64,000 nucleotides of DNA from Mesotoga sp. Brook.08.105.5.1 (GTDB lineage: Bacteria; Thermotogota; Thermotogae; Petrotogales; Kosmotogaceae). Location: NCBI RefSeq assembly GCF_002752635.1, contig NZ_AYTW01000006.1:62001-126000 (forward strand), written 5' to 3'. The notes beneath the pieces are model-generated. The model searched no databases. It saw only the letters and a program-made list of their open reading frames with translations, and was not told the DNA's origin. The position numbers were made by a program, and so were the translations under genes. Shown one piece after another: positions 38,428 through 48,546 of the stretch. Numbering within the stretch: position 1 is the first letter of the stretch; every line of letters begins with the position of its first letter.

Positions 38428-38660
38428 TGAAGGAAGTGCTTGAACATATTCTGAAGGGAATAGTTAGAAACCCTGATCAGATTGCAGTAGATCAGACAAC
38501 TGACGAAAACGGAAACACGGTCTTTGAAATAAGTGCTGCAGAAGAAGATGTCGGCCAGATAATCGGGAAAGATGGCAGAACCATAAAGTCAGTGAATGTT
38601 CTTCTCAATGCTCTCGCAGGCTCGTCGAAGGAGAGTTTCATCCTAAAGGTGGTTCGATGA
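38427..38660 (+). CDS. khpA: KH-domain RNA-binding protein KhpA
   Basis: 77 residues, one KH domain with the GxxG loop in VGQIIGKDGRTIKSVNVLLNALAG. KhpA acts with KhpB in RNA binding and envelope control in Firmicutes. In the usual place between rpsP and rimM, and overlaps rimM by four bases. Confidence 0.92.
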   Translation: MKEVLEHILKGIVRNPDQIAVDQTTDENGNTVFEISAAEEDVGQIIGKDGRTIKSVNVLLNALAGSSKESFILKVVR

Positions 38661-39213
38661 GCGATTTGAGAGGTGGCCTTTCTGAGGACATGATCCCTGT
38701 GGGAAGGATAGTCAAGCCACACGGTCTTCGGGGCGAGATGAAGGCCAAGATTTCTCTAGAAGACGAAGAAGTGTTCAGAGGTATCGAGGATGTCTTACTG
38801 TACAACGAGAAAACGGGATCTCTCCTTAGAGTATCTCTAGACGGAGTCAGGAAAGCACCAAAGGGATGGATTGTTCACTTTGACGGTGTTGACTCGATGG
38901 TTCAGGCAGAGAGGTTTGTGGGCTTCCACATATATATTGAAAGGCAGGCCTTGCCTGAACTTGGAGAGGGAGAGTATTACTACTTCCAGATTCTTGGTTG
39001 CAGTGTCTACGATGAAAAAGGTCGACTTATTGGTATGGTGAACGACATCATCGACACCGGCGCAAACGATGTTATGGTTGTTGTTCGAGATCAGAAGGAC
39101 TTAACCGTGAAGGAAGAGCTGATACCTCTAATAAAGGATTACATTGTCGAGTTGAATCTAGATGGGAAGGCTATAGTAGCGAAGACTATGGAATTTGAAG
39201 AGGTTAAGTCTGG

Positions 39214-39217
<4 letters not shown>
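38657..39217 (+). CDS. rimM: 16S rRNA maturation factor RimM
   Basis: 186 residues. IPVGRIVKPHGLRGEMKAKI and the C-terminal PRC-barrel domain (EYYYFQILGCSVYDEKGRLIGMV) are typical. It helps assemble the 30S head. The ATG is four bases inside khpA; an internal ATG at 38690 (after CTGAGGAC) is an alternative start. Confidence 0.94.
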
Positions 39218-40531
<1,314 letters not shown>

Positions 40532-40532
40532 G

Positions 40533-40880
40533 ATGGATCAGTACATAAGATCTCTGGAAAACGAACATTTGAGAGAAGATCTTCCACAGATTGGCCCGGG
40601 CGATACTGTACGGGTAAGCGTAAGAATAAGAGAAGGGAACAAGGAAAGGATACAGGCCTTTGAAGGTATTGTTATGGGCATCAGGGGCAGTGGAACGGGC
40701 AAGTCGTTTACTGTTAGAAGAGTGGGGGCTGCAGGAGTTGGCGTAGAAAGGATTTTCCCATTTACAAGTCCTTCTCTTGAAAAGATTGAGGTTCTGAGAA
40801 GAGGAAAAGTTAGGAGAGCGAAGATCTACTACATTAGAGACGTGCAGGGTAAGGTAAAGATAAAAGAGAAAAGGGACTGA
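40533..40880 (+). CDS. rplS: 50S ribosomal protein L19
   Basis: 115 residues: [80 protein letters not shown] is five bases before the ATG. Confidence 0.98.
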   Translation: MDQYIRSLENEHLREDLPQIGPGDTVRVSVRIREGNKERIQAFEGIVMGIRGSGTGKSFTVRRVGAAGVGVERIFPFTSPSLEKIEVLRRGKVRRAKIYYIRDVQGKVKIKEKRD

Positions 40881-40886
40881 GGCCTA

Positions 40887-41729
40887 GTGTCTGCTAAGAA
40901 GTCGGAAAAGGCCTCTGACAAAAAGGGATCGCGCTTTCTCCACGAAGTGAAGGAGTGGGGAAAGGCGATTCTTTACGCGGTTGTCTTTGGAACGATAATT
41001 CGTCTGTTTGTTTTTGAGACTATGCTAGTTCCGACGGGTTCTATGATACCTACCATAAATCCTCCCGCCAGGTTATTTGTGGAGAAGATCACATACGAAT
41101 ACAGACAGCCTGATTACGGAGATATCGTCGTATTCTGGACACCTTACGTAGACATCGAGTCTCAGAAGTATCTCAGGGCCTTCGACAAGTTTATGGATTT
41201 CTTCGCACCCGCAGAATATAGGGGCCACGTGAAATACGTGAAGCGGTTGGTTGGAAAGCCCGGTGATGTTCTTGAACTCAAGAGGGCTCCAGACTATACT
41301 GCTGCTAATCCAGTTTACCAGTTGTACGTTAATGGAGACATTCCTCCTTCGCTGGAGGAAAGGCGATATGTCAGGGAAGGGGTCTTTTATGATCCGATGT
41401 TCTTCTTTGGGTTGGCTCACCCGGATGACCCTTCGGTGAGGTTTTCGCCATATTACAGATTGTATCAGGCATACAAGGGGCTTATTGAGTACGCGGAGTT
41501 CTACGATACGGTGTTGCAACCGCTCGGTCTGGAAAAGTATATTCAGCAAGATCCTGCAACGGGAGAGGTAAAGGTTATTGTTCCGGAAGGGTTTAGATTC
41601 ATGATGGGGGATAACTCTACCAACAGCTTTGACAGCAGGTATTTCGGTTTTGTGCCAGAGGAAGCTATAATTGGGAGTCCTATGCTCACAATATGGCCAT
41701 TATCTGATTTTGGGCCATTAAGAAAATAA
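40887..41729 (+). CDS. lepB: Signal peptidase I
   Basis: 280 residues. One N-terminal membrane segment (WGKAILYAVVFGTIIRLFVF), the catalytic serine in PTGSMIPTI, the catalytic lysine in VKYVKRLVGKPGD, and box E MMGDNSTNSFDSRYFG are present. An insertion of about 70 residues (YPMFFFGLAHPDD-type sequence, ~160-230) lies between the Lys box and box E. It removes Sec signal peptides. GTG start, coupled to rplS. The stop codon lies in the arm of the tRNA-Ser terminator. Confidence 0.95.
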   Translation: MSAKKSEKASDKKGSRFLHEVKEWGKAILYAVVFGTIIRLFVFETMLVPTGSMIPTINPPARLFVEKITYEYRQPDYGDIVVFWTPYVDIESQKYLRAFDKFMDFFAPAEYRGHVKYVKRLVGKPGDVLELKRAPDYTAANPVYQLYVNGDIPPSLEERRYVREGVFYDPMFFFGLAHPDDPSVRFSPYYRLYQAYKGLIEYAEFYDTVLQPLGLEKYIQQDPATGEVKVIVPEGFRFMMGDNSTNSFDSRYFGFVPEEAIIGSPMLTIWPLSDFGPLRK

Positions 41730-41746
41730 CCGGGGAATCCCCGGTT
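41722..41746 (-). terminator. Terminator of tRNA-Ser (leftward)
   Basis: AACCGGGG (41728-41735) pairs perfectly with CCCCGGTT (41739-41746). On the minus strand it follows tRNA-Ser by one base and runs into ATTTTCTT. The lepB stop codon TAA (41727-41729) is inside the stem, so one hairpin serves both sides. Confidence 0.8.
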
Positions 41747-41747
41747 C

Positions 41748-41836
41748 TGGCGGAGGCGGTGGGACTCGAACCCACAAGGGGCGTCAACCCCACCGATTTT
41801 CAAGACCGGCTCCTTAGCCAATTAGGATACGCCTCC
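41748..41836 (-). tRNA. tRNA-Ser (anticodon TGA)
   Basis: An 89-base class II tRNA with encoded CCA. Acceptor GGAGGCG/CGCCTCC, anticodon stem CCGGT/ATCGG around CTTGAAA, long variable arm GGGGTTGACGCCCC, T stem GTGGG/CCCAC. G73 discriminator fits serine. Confidence 0.97.
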
Positions 41837-41845
41837 ACTTAGCTG

Positions 41846-41874
41846 ATTATACCTCTTCGAAAGAGCAGATTCAA
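41846..41874 (-). promoter_or_regulatory. Promoter of tRNA-Ser
   Basis: On the minus strand TTGAAT (41869-41874), a 17-base spacer and TATAAT (41846-41851) form a strong promoter just upstream of tRNA-Ser. The spacer holds CTCTT-CG-AAGAG. Confidence 0.8.
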
Positions 41875-41886
41875 GGGGTGTTGATC

Positions 41887-42651
41887 TTGAGAGACGTACA
41901 GAATGAGAGGGACAAGAGAAACATCAGAATCAACATGGTCGGGATAAAGTCAATTGAATATCCCATCGTGGTTTTGGATAGGGAATTTGGAACACAGCAT
42001 ACGGTAGGCAATTTCGATCTCTTTGTGGATCTTCCGACGGATTTTCGAGGCACACATATGTCGAGATTCGTTGAGGTTCTTGAAAGACATCACAAGAAAA
42101 TCACGCCGAAAAACATGGAATCGATTCTGAACGACATTAGAGATTCACTTAGGGCAGATGTTGCGCACATCAAGGTGCAATTTCCATACTTCATAAGAAA
42201 GAAGGCTCCTATAAGCGGCAGTGAGAGTTTCAGCTCGTTTGGCTGTTCGTTTTCCACAACGAAGGATGGAGAGTTCGATTTTGTGCTCGGAGTTAAGGTT
42301 CCGGTGATGACTGTCTGTCCCTGTTCTAAAGAAATCAGCGATAGAGGAGCTCACAATCAGAGAGCCGAGGTGTTCGTTTCCGTTCGAATGAACTCCCTCG
42401 TATGGATAGAAGAGATAATCGAGTATGTCGAGAAATCTGCGAGCGCTCCGATCTTCTCTCTTCTCAAGAGAGAAGACGAGAAATACATTACCGAGCACTC
42501 TTTCGATAACCCCCGATTTGTTGAAGACCTTTCTCGGGAGGTAGTTCTGTTTCTGCAAGAAGATGACCGCATCGATTGGTATAGAATCGAAGTAATAAGC
42601 CAGGAATCAATTCATAATCACGAGGCTTACGCTTGCATAGAAAAGGAATAG
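41887..42651 (+). CDS. folE2: GTP cyclohydrolase FolE2 (type IB)
   Basis: About 254 residues. VGIKSIEYPIVVLDREFGTQ, FRGTHMSRFVEVL, the catalytic cysteine in MTVCPCSKEIS, and GAHNQRAEVFVSVRM are family signatures. It makes dihydroneopterin triphosphate from GTP for folate or queuosine. The TTG at 41887 is 8 bases after AGGGG; earlier in-frame GTG/TTG codons overlap the site. Divergent from tRNA-Ser. Confidence 0.94.
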   Translation: MRDVQNERDKRNIRINMVGIKSIEYPIVVLDREFGTQHTVGNFDLFVDLPTDFRGTHMSRFVEVLERHHKKITPKNMESILNDIRDSLRADVAHIKVQFPYFIRKKAPISGSESFSSFGCSFSTTKDGEFDFVLGVKVPVMTVCPCSKEISDRGAHNQRAEVFVSVRMNSLVWIEEIIEYVEKSASAPIFSLLKREDEKYITEHSFDNPRFVEDLSREVVLFLQEDDRIDWYRIEVISQESIHNHEAYACIEKE

Positions 42652-42654
42652 CAC

Positions 42655-43332
42655 ATGTGTTTCCTGAATGAGCAGATCGACCCGCCTAGTCGCATCAAAC
42701 TAACAAGGCTTCTGGAGCTAATAACATCTTCTCAACACAACCTTACGTCTGTTAGAGACTTCGAGAGCGCTATGATTGTACACGTGGAGGATTCTCTAAA
42801 ACCATTCTGCGATTCAACATTTAGGGGTCGCTTCGTGGATATTGGAAGTGGCGGCGGGATTCCCGGTCTTGTCTTGGCAATTGCCTTTCCAGAAGCGGAA
42901 TGGGTATTGGTAGACTCTATTGCGAAGAAGACAAAGGAGATCGAGAGATTTGCCCATGAGCTGGAACTGAAGAACGTCGTTGTGAAAACAGCAAGAGCGG
43001 AGGAATTGGCGCTGGAAGAAAGAGAGAAGTTCGATGCAGCGTTCATGAGAGCTGTCGCCAGATGCGATACTTCTTTGGAACTGGCAACTCCTCTTGTGAA
43101 AACCGGAGGCATCGTATATCTTTACAAAGGACCGGGATGGTGTGAGGAGAGGGTATTCTCACGCGTTGCTGAAGAGAAACTAGGTCTTGGCCTGTTGCAG
43201 GAGAAGGAGTACTGTCTATCAGACGGATCTATCCGGTTCATGATAGTCTATGCAAAGAAGAGAGAGACCCCAGATGGGTTTCCGAGAAGGTGCGGAATGG
43301 CTTCAAAGTCTCCTTTGGGAGGTTCAAAGTGA
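42655..43332 (+). CDS. rsmG: 16S rRNA (guanine527-N7)-methyltransferase RsmG
   Basis: 225 residues. HVEDSLKPF, the SAM loop FVDIGSGGGIPGLVLAIAFP, VLVDSIAKKTKEI and FMRAVARCDTSLELATPLVK are typical. AAGGAA precedes the ATG. The stop overlaps the rsmI start. Confidence 0.94.
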   Translation: MCFLNEQIDPPSRIKLTRLLELITSSQHNLTSVRDFESAMIVHVEDSLKPFCDSTFRGRFVDIGSGGGIPGLVLAIAFPEAEWVLVDSIAKKTKEIERFAHELELKNVVVKTARAEELALEEREKFDAAFMRAVARCDTSLELATPLVKTGGIVYLYKGPGWCEERVFSRVAEEKLGLGLLQEKEYCLSDGSIRFMIVYAKKRETPDGFPRRCGMASKSPLGGSK

Positions 43333-44033
43333 CTGCTGAAAAAGGGAAGCTTTGGATTGTGGGAACACCTATAGGAAATCTAGAGGATATGACCATAAGA
43401 GGAAAGAAAATTCTGGAAGAGGCAGACCTGATTCTCGCCGAAGACACTAGAAGGATGAGGTCTTTGCTTTCTTCTATGGGAATAGATAAGAAGGTTGTTC
43501 TGTCTCTGAACATGCATAATCAGGACGAAAGAGTTCCGTTAATAATTGATCGTCTGAGCAAGGGAGAGCAAATAGCGCTTTCAAGTGATGCCGGTATGCC
43601 TGTGATCTCGGACCCGGGAGCTCATGTCGTCAAAACTTGTCGTGAGAGAGGCTTCGAAGTGGATGTTGCGCCCGGCCCATGTGCTGTTTCATGTGGACTC
43701 GCGATAAGCGGCTTTCCGGGGACTCACTTCACTTTTCTTGGGTTTCTGCCAAGAGGCAAGAATCGCAGAAGGGTTTTCAGGAAGATTGCTCAGGGTCTTT
43801 ATGGAGACGGCGTCATCGTCTTCTTCGAGTCTCCATTTCGGCTCCTAGATACCTTAGGAGAGCTTCTTGAGATAGTTGGCGATAGGGAGGTCTTCGTTGG
43901 GAGAGAGATGACTAAACTCTTTCAAGAGAGTTATTTCGGCAGTCTTTCTGACGTAGTTGAGAGATTCAAGGCGATCCAGCCAAAAGGGGAGATAACCGTA
44001 GTTCTCTCTGGAAGGGAGAATAATGATGCTTGA
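43329..44033 (+). CDS. rsmI: 16S rRNA (cytidine1402-2'-O)-methyltransferase RsmI
   Basis: 234 residues, tetrapyrrole-methylase fold. LWIVGTPIGNLEDMTIRG, LILAEDTRRMRSLLSS, SSDAGMPVISDPGAHVV, and FLGFLPRGKNRRR are diagnostic. GTG at 43329 is six bases after GGGAGG and overlaps rsmG by four bases. Confidence 0.96.
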   Translation: MTAEKGKLWIVGTPIGNLEDMTIRGKKILEEADLILAEDTRRMRSLLSSMGIDKKVVLSLNMHNQDERVPLIIDRLSKGEQIALSSDAGMPVISDPGAHVVKTCRERGFEVDVAPGPCAVSCGLAISGFPGTHFTFLGFLPRGKNRRRVFRKIAQGLYGDGVIVFFESPFRLLDTLGELLEIVGDREVFVGREMTKLFQESYFGSLSDVVERFKAIQPKGEITVVLSGRENNDA

Positions 44034-44661
44034 GATGATGAGGAACTTCTTCAGCCTCACCCCTGCCATAGCGGTGGCCATAATCTCTCACGAGTATTTT
44101 CGTTTCATAACCGCGAAGAGATTCGACGCGGTGAAACCCGAATGGGGAGGACCCGGATTCATAAAAAGGATAGACCCTGTAGGTCTGCTCATGTACTACT
44201 TCTTCAAATTCGGCTGGTCTCGACCTTTCCCTGTGAACTACTGGAAGCTGAGAAAAGCCGGATATTTCAAGGGTATACTCACAGCGATTTCTGGTTCTAT
44301 TGCCAATTTTTCGATCGGTCTTATTGCCGGTCTAGTTTTCTACCTTTCGGGTCTCCACCAGTACTCCACGTTTATGCCGGAAGCCGCCAATTCATTTCCA
44401 TTGAGCTACATCGCCGATGTAGTGTACTGGATGATGGTAATTGATCTCAATACAGCCTTGTTCAACCTAATTCCAATTCCGCCTCTTGACGGAGCAAACA
44501 TTGTTACAATGATTGTTCCGGAGAACCAGGTCAATTGGCTGGTGAAATATGAACTCTACGGAATACTTACACTTCTAGTGCTTTCACTTATGGGCATAAT
44601 ACAGCTAGTAATGTGGCCGATAACGCAGTTCATTCAGCTACTAGCGAGGCTGATTGCTTAA
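44023..44661 (+). CDS. M50 site-2-protease-like membrane protein with altered HExxH
   Basis: 212 residues, four or five membrane segments. It matches the compact bacterial S2P-M50 group: ISHEYFRFITAKRFD, GWSRPFPVNYWKLR, GILTAISGSIANFSIGL and ALFNLIPIPPLDGANI. The zinc motif HExxH reads H23-E24-Y-F-R27, so one histidine is lost, while the third ligand Asp156 is kept. Activity as a protease is uncertain. Overlaps rsmI by 11 bases; GGGAG precedes the start. Its stop codon shares bases with the convergent nrnA stop. Confidence 0.8.
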   Translation: MMLEMMRNFFSLTPAIAVAIISHEYFRFITAKRFDAVKPEWGGPGFIKRIDPVGLLMYYFFKFGWSRPFPVNYWKLRKAGYFKGILTAISGSIANFSIGLIAGLVFYLSGLHQYSTFMPEAANSFPLSYIADVVYWMMVIDLNTALFNLIPIPPLDGANIVTMIVPENQVNWLVKYELYGILTLLVLSLMGIIQLVMWPITQFIQLLARLIA

Positions 44662-45644
44662 GTCCTTTCATTTTGCAGTCGAGAGTCAATCATTTGAACT
44701 GCTTCGGAAAGCGCGCTCTTAAGGTCACCTTCGTATTTGAGGGTGAAGCCGGAAGCTTTCTGGTGACCTCCACCGCCAAATGCAACGGCAATCTCACTGA
44801 CATCGAAGTATTTCTTCGATCTAAGTGAAACGTGTGCCTCGCCTGAACGGGCTTCTGAAGCAAAAAGAGCTACTTCTACGCTCTCTATTGATCTCAATTC
44901 TCCAACGAAACCCGTGAAATCATCGTCTGTAAGTGAATACTTTTCAAAATCAGCCAATGTCAGATATGAGTAAGCAAATCTGTTGTTTGAAAGCAGCGTG
45001 ATGTTATCAATAGCATCTCTTTCAAGAAATAGCTCCTCAATCTTTCGGGTCTCGAGAATCGCTGTTGCCACGAAATCGGGATCGGCTCCCAAACTAACAA
45101 GCTCAGCAGCAGCTTGAAACACCGAGCTGTCAACGTTTGAGTATCTGAAGAATCCCGTGTCTGTTGCAATCCCTAAGTAATTCATCAACGCAAGATCCCT
45201 GTCATATTCAATATCCATAAGCCTCAGAAGATCGAGAATCATTTGAGCTGTCGACGAGTATGAAGGGTCTACCCAGCATTCGTTTGCGAAGTATGTGTTT
45301 GTTGCATGGTGATCGATCACTATCGAAGGAACTCCCATTCCGAGGAAGTTTTCAAACCTTCCGATTCTGTCCGGTGATGATGCGTCAACCACGATAATCA
45401 AGTCTGGCTTAGGAATCTCCTCGTCAAAACCTTTGATCCTTTCTATCCAGGGAAAGACTTTGAAGTTCGGTGGAATTTTCCAATCAATTGCGGGTGTGGC
45501 TTTCTTCCCGAATCTTTCAATACCCACCGAAAGCGAGACCACGGAAGAAATGCAGTCTCCGTCGGGCATTATGTGGCCAGCTACAAGGATGGTTTCAGCT
45601 TTTTGAATACATGAGACAACACTGCTTGCTTTTCTGATCATCAT
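44658..45644 (-). CDS. nrnA: DHH-family oligoribonuclease/pAp phosphatase NrnA
   Basis: 328 residues with DHH and DHHA1 domains: VAGHIMPDGDCISSVVSLS, VVDASSPDRIGR, IVIDHHATNTYFA, YLGIATDTGFFRY and AFGGGGHQKASGFTL. It degrades short RNA and pAp. Overlaps punA by four bases. It is leftward and ends tail to tail with the M50-like gene. Confidence 0.93.
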   Translation of the reverse strand: MMIRKASSVVSCIQKAETILVAGHIMPDGDCISSVVSLSVGIERFGKKATPAIDWKIPPNFKVFPWIERIKGFDEEIPKPDLIIVVDASSPDRIGRFENFLGMGVPSIVIDHHATNTYFANECWVDPSYSSTAQMILDLLRLMDIEYDRDLALMNYLGIATDTGFFRYSNVDSSVFQAAAELVSLGADPDFVATAILETRKIEELFLERDAIDNITLLSNNRFAYSYLTLADFEKYSLTDDDFTGFVGELRSIESVEVALFASEARSGEAHVSLRSKKYFDVSEIAVAFGGGGHQKASGFTLKYEGDLKSALSEAVQMIDSRLQNERT

Positions 45645-46462
45645 TTGCTCTCCAACAATGATTCGATGGCGTATCGAACTATAGAACTGAACTTTGGTCT
45701 GATTCTTCTGGCCGTGCTAACAACATCGGCATGGGAGAGTTTCTCCTTCAGGATTCCCGATGCCAGATTCGTAACGCAGGATAGAACAAGAAGCTTGATA
45801 CCGCAGTGCCTGGCAGCGATTACTTCTGGAACTGTCGACATTCCAACGAGATCTGCTCCGAAAAACTCAAAGGCCCTTATCTCTGCCGGAGTCTCATAAT
45901 TTGGACCAAGAGCCCAACAATAAGTTCCCTCCTTCAATTCTATCCCCGTGTTTTGAAGACGGTTTTTCAAGTCCGTCAGCCAGCGACTGTCTACGATTTC
46001 CGACATATCTGGAAATCTCACGCCATATTGCTCGTAATTGACTCCCCTGAGAGGATTTCGAAAGCCGAAATTCACTACATCAGTCACTGCAACGATATCT
46101 CCTGGAGAGAAGCTTCTATTTATGCCCCCCGCAGCATTCGTAATCAGCAGATGTTCTATTCCGAGCTCCTTGAACAAATACACCGGAGAAGTGACATCTC
46201 TGATGTTATGACCCTCGTAGTAGTGAAATCGTCCCTCCATTGCTACAACGGGAAGACCATGAAAGTATCCGAAGACCAATCTTCCAGAATGACCTTCAAC
46301 GGTTGTTTGAGGAAATCCCGGAATTTCAGAATACTCTATTGCTATTGGTTCGGAGAAGTGTTCCGTCAGATAGCCAAGGCCGGATCCGAGAATTAGTGCC
46401 GCCTTTGGAGTCGTTTTGATTCGTTCAGTTACCTCTTCTTTCATCACTTCGAATATATTCAT
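45641..46462 (-). CDS. punA: Purine nucleoside phosphorylase (trimeric type)
   Basis: 273 residues of the inosine-guanosine phosphorylase family: LILGSGLGYLTEHF, VEGHSGRLVFGYFHG, EGRFHYYEGH, ITNAAGGINRSFSPGDIV, GPNYETPAEIRAF, GMSTVPEVIAARH and SCVTNLASG. It splits purine nucleosides with phosphate. CGGAGG is upstream; an AT palindrome (ATTATTATATAATAAT, 46492-46507) may hold its promoter. Confidence 0.96.
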   Translation of the reverse strand: MNIFEVMKEEVTERIKTTPKAALILGSGLGYLTEHFSEPIAIEYSEIPGFPQTTVEGHSGRLVFGYFHGLPVVAMEGRFHYYEGHNIRDVTSPVYLFKELGIEHLLITNAAGGINRSFSPGDIVAVTDVVNFGFRNPLRGVNYEQYGVRFPDMSEIVDSRWLTDLKNRLQNTGIELKEGTYCWALGPNYETPAEIRAFEFFGADLVGMSTVPEVIAARHCGIKLLVLSCVTNLASGILKEKLSHADVVSTARRIRPKFSSIVRYAIESLLESK

Positions 46463-46533
46463 AGAAAACCTCCGAAAGTAAAGCCATTCAAATTATTATA
46501 TAATAATGAATGCTTTTGGGAATCGAGACCCGT

Positions 46534-46562
46534 TTGACTTTGAAGCTCTCGGTTAATATAAT
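46534..46562 (+). promoter_or_regulatory. Promoter of acpP
   Basis: TTGACT (46534-46539), a 17-base spacer and TATAAT (46557-46562), 36 bases before the start; the second-best match to consensus in the window. Confidence 0.85.
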
Positions 46563-46598
46563 TGTTCCGATTTTCAGAATTCGAAGGGAGGAAATCCT

Positions 46599-46850
46599 TT
46601 GACGGCCGATGAAGTTTTCGACAGAGTGAAGAACATAATTTCCGAGAAACTTGGAGTCGAAGAAGATGAAATCGCTATGGATTCCAGTTTGACAGAGGAT
46701 CTCGGTGCCGATTCTCTTGATCTGGTCGACCTGGTGATGGCATTTGAAGATGAATTCGATTTTAAGGTCGAAGATGAGCAGATTGAGAGCATCTCTACGG
46801 TAGGAGATATTGTGGAAAGTATCAGCAAAGGTCTGGGAGTTGAAGACTGA
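46599..46850 (+). CDS. acpP: Acyl carrier protein
   Basis: 83 residues, strongly acidic. The phosphopantetheine serine lies in LTEDLGADSLDLVDLVMAFED. It carries growing acyl chains in fatty acid synthesis and may serve plsC. TTG start with GGAGG seven bases upstream. It lies alone, with none of the fab genes adjacent. Confidence 0.97.
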   Translation: MTADEVFDRVKNIISEKLGVEEDEIAMDSSLTEDLGADSLDLVDLVMAFEDEFDFKVEDEQIESISTVGDIVESISKGLGVED

Positions 46851-46857
46851 GTCTTTC

Positions 46858-46878
46858 AAGGGGGCTTAAGGCCCCCTT
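46858..46878 (+). terminator. Hairpin after acpP (weak T-tract)
   Basis: AAGGGGGC (46858-46865) pairs with GCCCCCTT (46871-46878) around TTAAG. No T-run follows on either strand, so termination may be partial and let the downstream gene be read. Confidence 0.5.
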
Positions 46879-46879
46879 A

Positions 46880-47785
46880 ATGTTGAGTGGAGTGGTATCG
46901 ATAGATAGAGAATTCAGAGTATCAAAAGAAAACTTCTATGAGAGATTGGACAGGTTCTTGAGAAGGGAGCTCTCAGACCTGAAGTTGTCATCTATCTACA
47001 AGTTGCTGAGAAAGGGAAATGTGAAAGTCAATGAGAAGAAAGTCAAGGATGGCTCCTTCAGGCTTGAGATAGGAGATTTAGTTCGAGTAGGTTTTTCTGG
47101 AGATCCTTCAAGACTGAAGCGTCTTAGAGAATCGCGTGAACTGATTCCTCACGAGATTCCCCTTAAGATACTATTCGAAGACGATTCAATAATCGCGGTC
47201 GACAAACCGGCGGGGATATCCGTTCATCCCGGAAAAGGCATCCAGATTGTAACGTTGGTCGAAGGACTCATGGCATATGGAGAGGCAAGAGGTTTCTTGC
47301 CGCGGCCCGTCCACCGGCTCGATAAGCATACCTCAGGAGTAATAGTCTTCGCCAAATCTCCAGAGTCGGCTAGAGAGTTGTCATCACTGTTTAGGCTGCG
47401 AGGAATGGAAAAGGGTTACCAGACGCTTGTGAAAGGAGTGCCGGAAGCTAAAGGAAGACTTGTTTCCGAGAGAGAGAAACACACTGAGTCATTGACGTTC
47501 AGAATTGAAAAGAGTTTTGCCTCGGTTTCACTATTGTGGATAGATCTTCACACAGGGAAGAAGCACCAGATACGTCGTCAGCTGAGCGAAGCCGGGTATC
47601 CAGTTGTTGGGGACGATGTCTATGGAGACAGATTGTTCAACAGGGAGTTCAAGAAAGAGACCGGGCTCAGAAGATACTTCTTGCACTGTTCGAGACTCTC
47701 CTTTATTTGGGAAGGTGGAAAGACGATCGAGATTCTTTCGGGACTTCCCGACGACCTTGAGAAGGTGTTGGTCAAACTCAAATGA
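46880..47785 (+). CDS. RluA/RluD-family pseudouridine synthase with S4 domain
   Basis: 301 residues. An S4 RNA-binding domain (FYERLDRFLRRELSDLKLSS, IYKLLRKGNVKVNEKKVKDG) is followed by the catalytic HRLDKHTSGV with the aspartate nucleophile, and KKHQIRRQLSEAGYPVVGDD. Start is uncertain: ATG 46880 has no ribosome site, while GGAG (46889-46892) is eight bases before ATA 46901, which would give IDREFRVSKEN and aligns with the usual start of the family. Overlaps the next gene by four bases. Confidence 0.9.
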   Translation: MLSGVVSIDREFRVSKENFYERLDRFLRRELSDLKLSSIYKLLRKGNVKVNEKKVKDGSFRLEIGDLVRVGFSGDPSRLKRLRESRELIPHEIPLKILFEDDSIIAVDKPAGISVHPGKGIQIVTLVEGLMAYGEARGFLPRPVHRLDKHTSGVIVFAKSPESARELSSLFRLRGMEKGYQTLVKGVPEAKGRLVSEREKHTESLTFRIEKSFASVSLLWIDLHTGKKHQIRRQLSEAGYPVVGDDVYGDRLFNREFKKETGLRRYFLHCSRLSFIWEGGKTIEILSGLPDDLEKVLVKLK

Positions 47786-48546
47786 AGTCAGCTCTTCTGC
47801 TTTTGACGGTCATTCTCATTTCGATCTACACATTCAGTCAAGTGGAGATCAGGAGAGAGATTGAAGAAGCAAACGCTGAACTCTCACAGATATACGGCTT
47901 TTCGGTCAAGTATAGTCTTACGATTCTCAAAGGCGAAGGCCATGAGCAGCCAGCAGCAATTGATGATAATGGAATCTACCAGATCTTTCTTTACACGACT
48001 TCCTATAGATCCGGAGTCGCAAGACATGAACTCGCACATGTCTATTTCTTTGAGTACCTTAGGAGCATCGGCTTCACTCCTAATGAGATTCCTGTATGGT
48101 ACCATGAATTAATGGCGGAAGGCTTTCAGAGTCTTCATTCGAGGACGAGAATTCCGATACTCAGAGTTGCCTTCTATGATTTCACAGAGTTTGACAGAAG
48201 GTACCCTAATAAGGATGACCAATCTGTTTTCTATGGAGCTGTTTCGAGCTTCGCTGGATACATTCTGGAGAGGCATTCATATATTGATCTGACGATCGTC
48301 GCAGAAGAGTTCTTAGAAGAAGGGGATATGAGTGCAGCCTTTTCGAAGGTTTTTGGATCGAGTCTAGAGTCTATGATTCTAAAGTGGAGACTTATCTTCT
48401 TGCTTCCGTATTCTCCATTTCTCATCGGTGTAGTATTATTTCTTTATCTTCTGATTGGGAGGAGAGACAAGTATTGGCGGAAGTTCCCGTTAGACCTAGA
48501 AAGTCTCAGAGAAGACGAAGAAACGAAAAACAGAAGAGCGCACTAA
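47782..48546 (+). CDS. Secreted membrane-bound zinc peptidase, MA-type
   Basis: 254 residues with signal segment (KSALLLLTVILISIYTFS). The gluzincin motif H82-E-L-A-H86 (ARHELAHVYFFEYL) and a downstream glutamate in WYHELMAEGFQ are present. A membrane segment (YSPFLIGVVLFLYLLIG) lies near the C terminus. Such enzymes (peptidase MA/Aspzincin-like) are extracytoplasmic proteases with unknown targets. It overlaps the next gene by 73 bases, which suggests they work together. Confidence 0.75.
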   Translation: MKSALLLLTVILISIYTFSQVEIRREIEEANAELSQIYGFSVKYSLTILKGEGHEQPAAIDDNGIYQIFLYTTSYRSGVARHELAHVYFFEYLRSIGFTPNEIPVWYHELMAEGFQSLHSRTRIPILRVAFYDFTEFDRRYPNKDDQSVFYGAVSSFAGYILERHSYIDLTIVAEEFLEEGDMSAAFSKVFGSSLESMILKWRLIFLLPYSPFLIGVVLFLYLLIGRRDKYWRKFPLDLESLREDEETKNRRAH

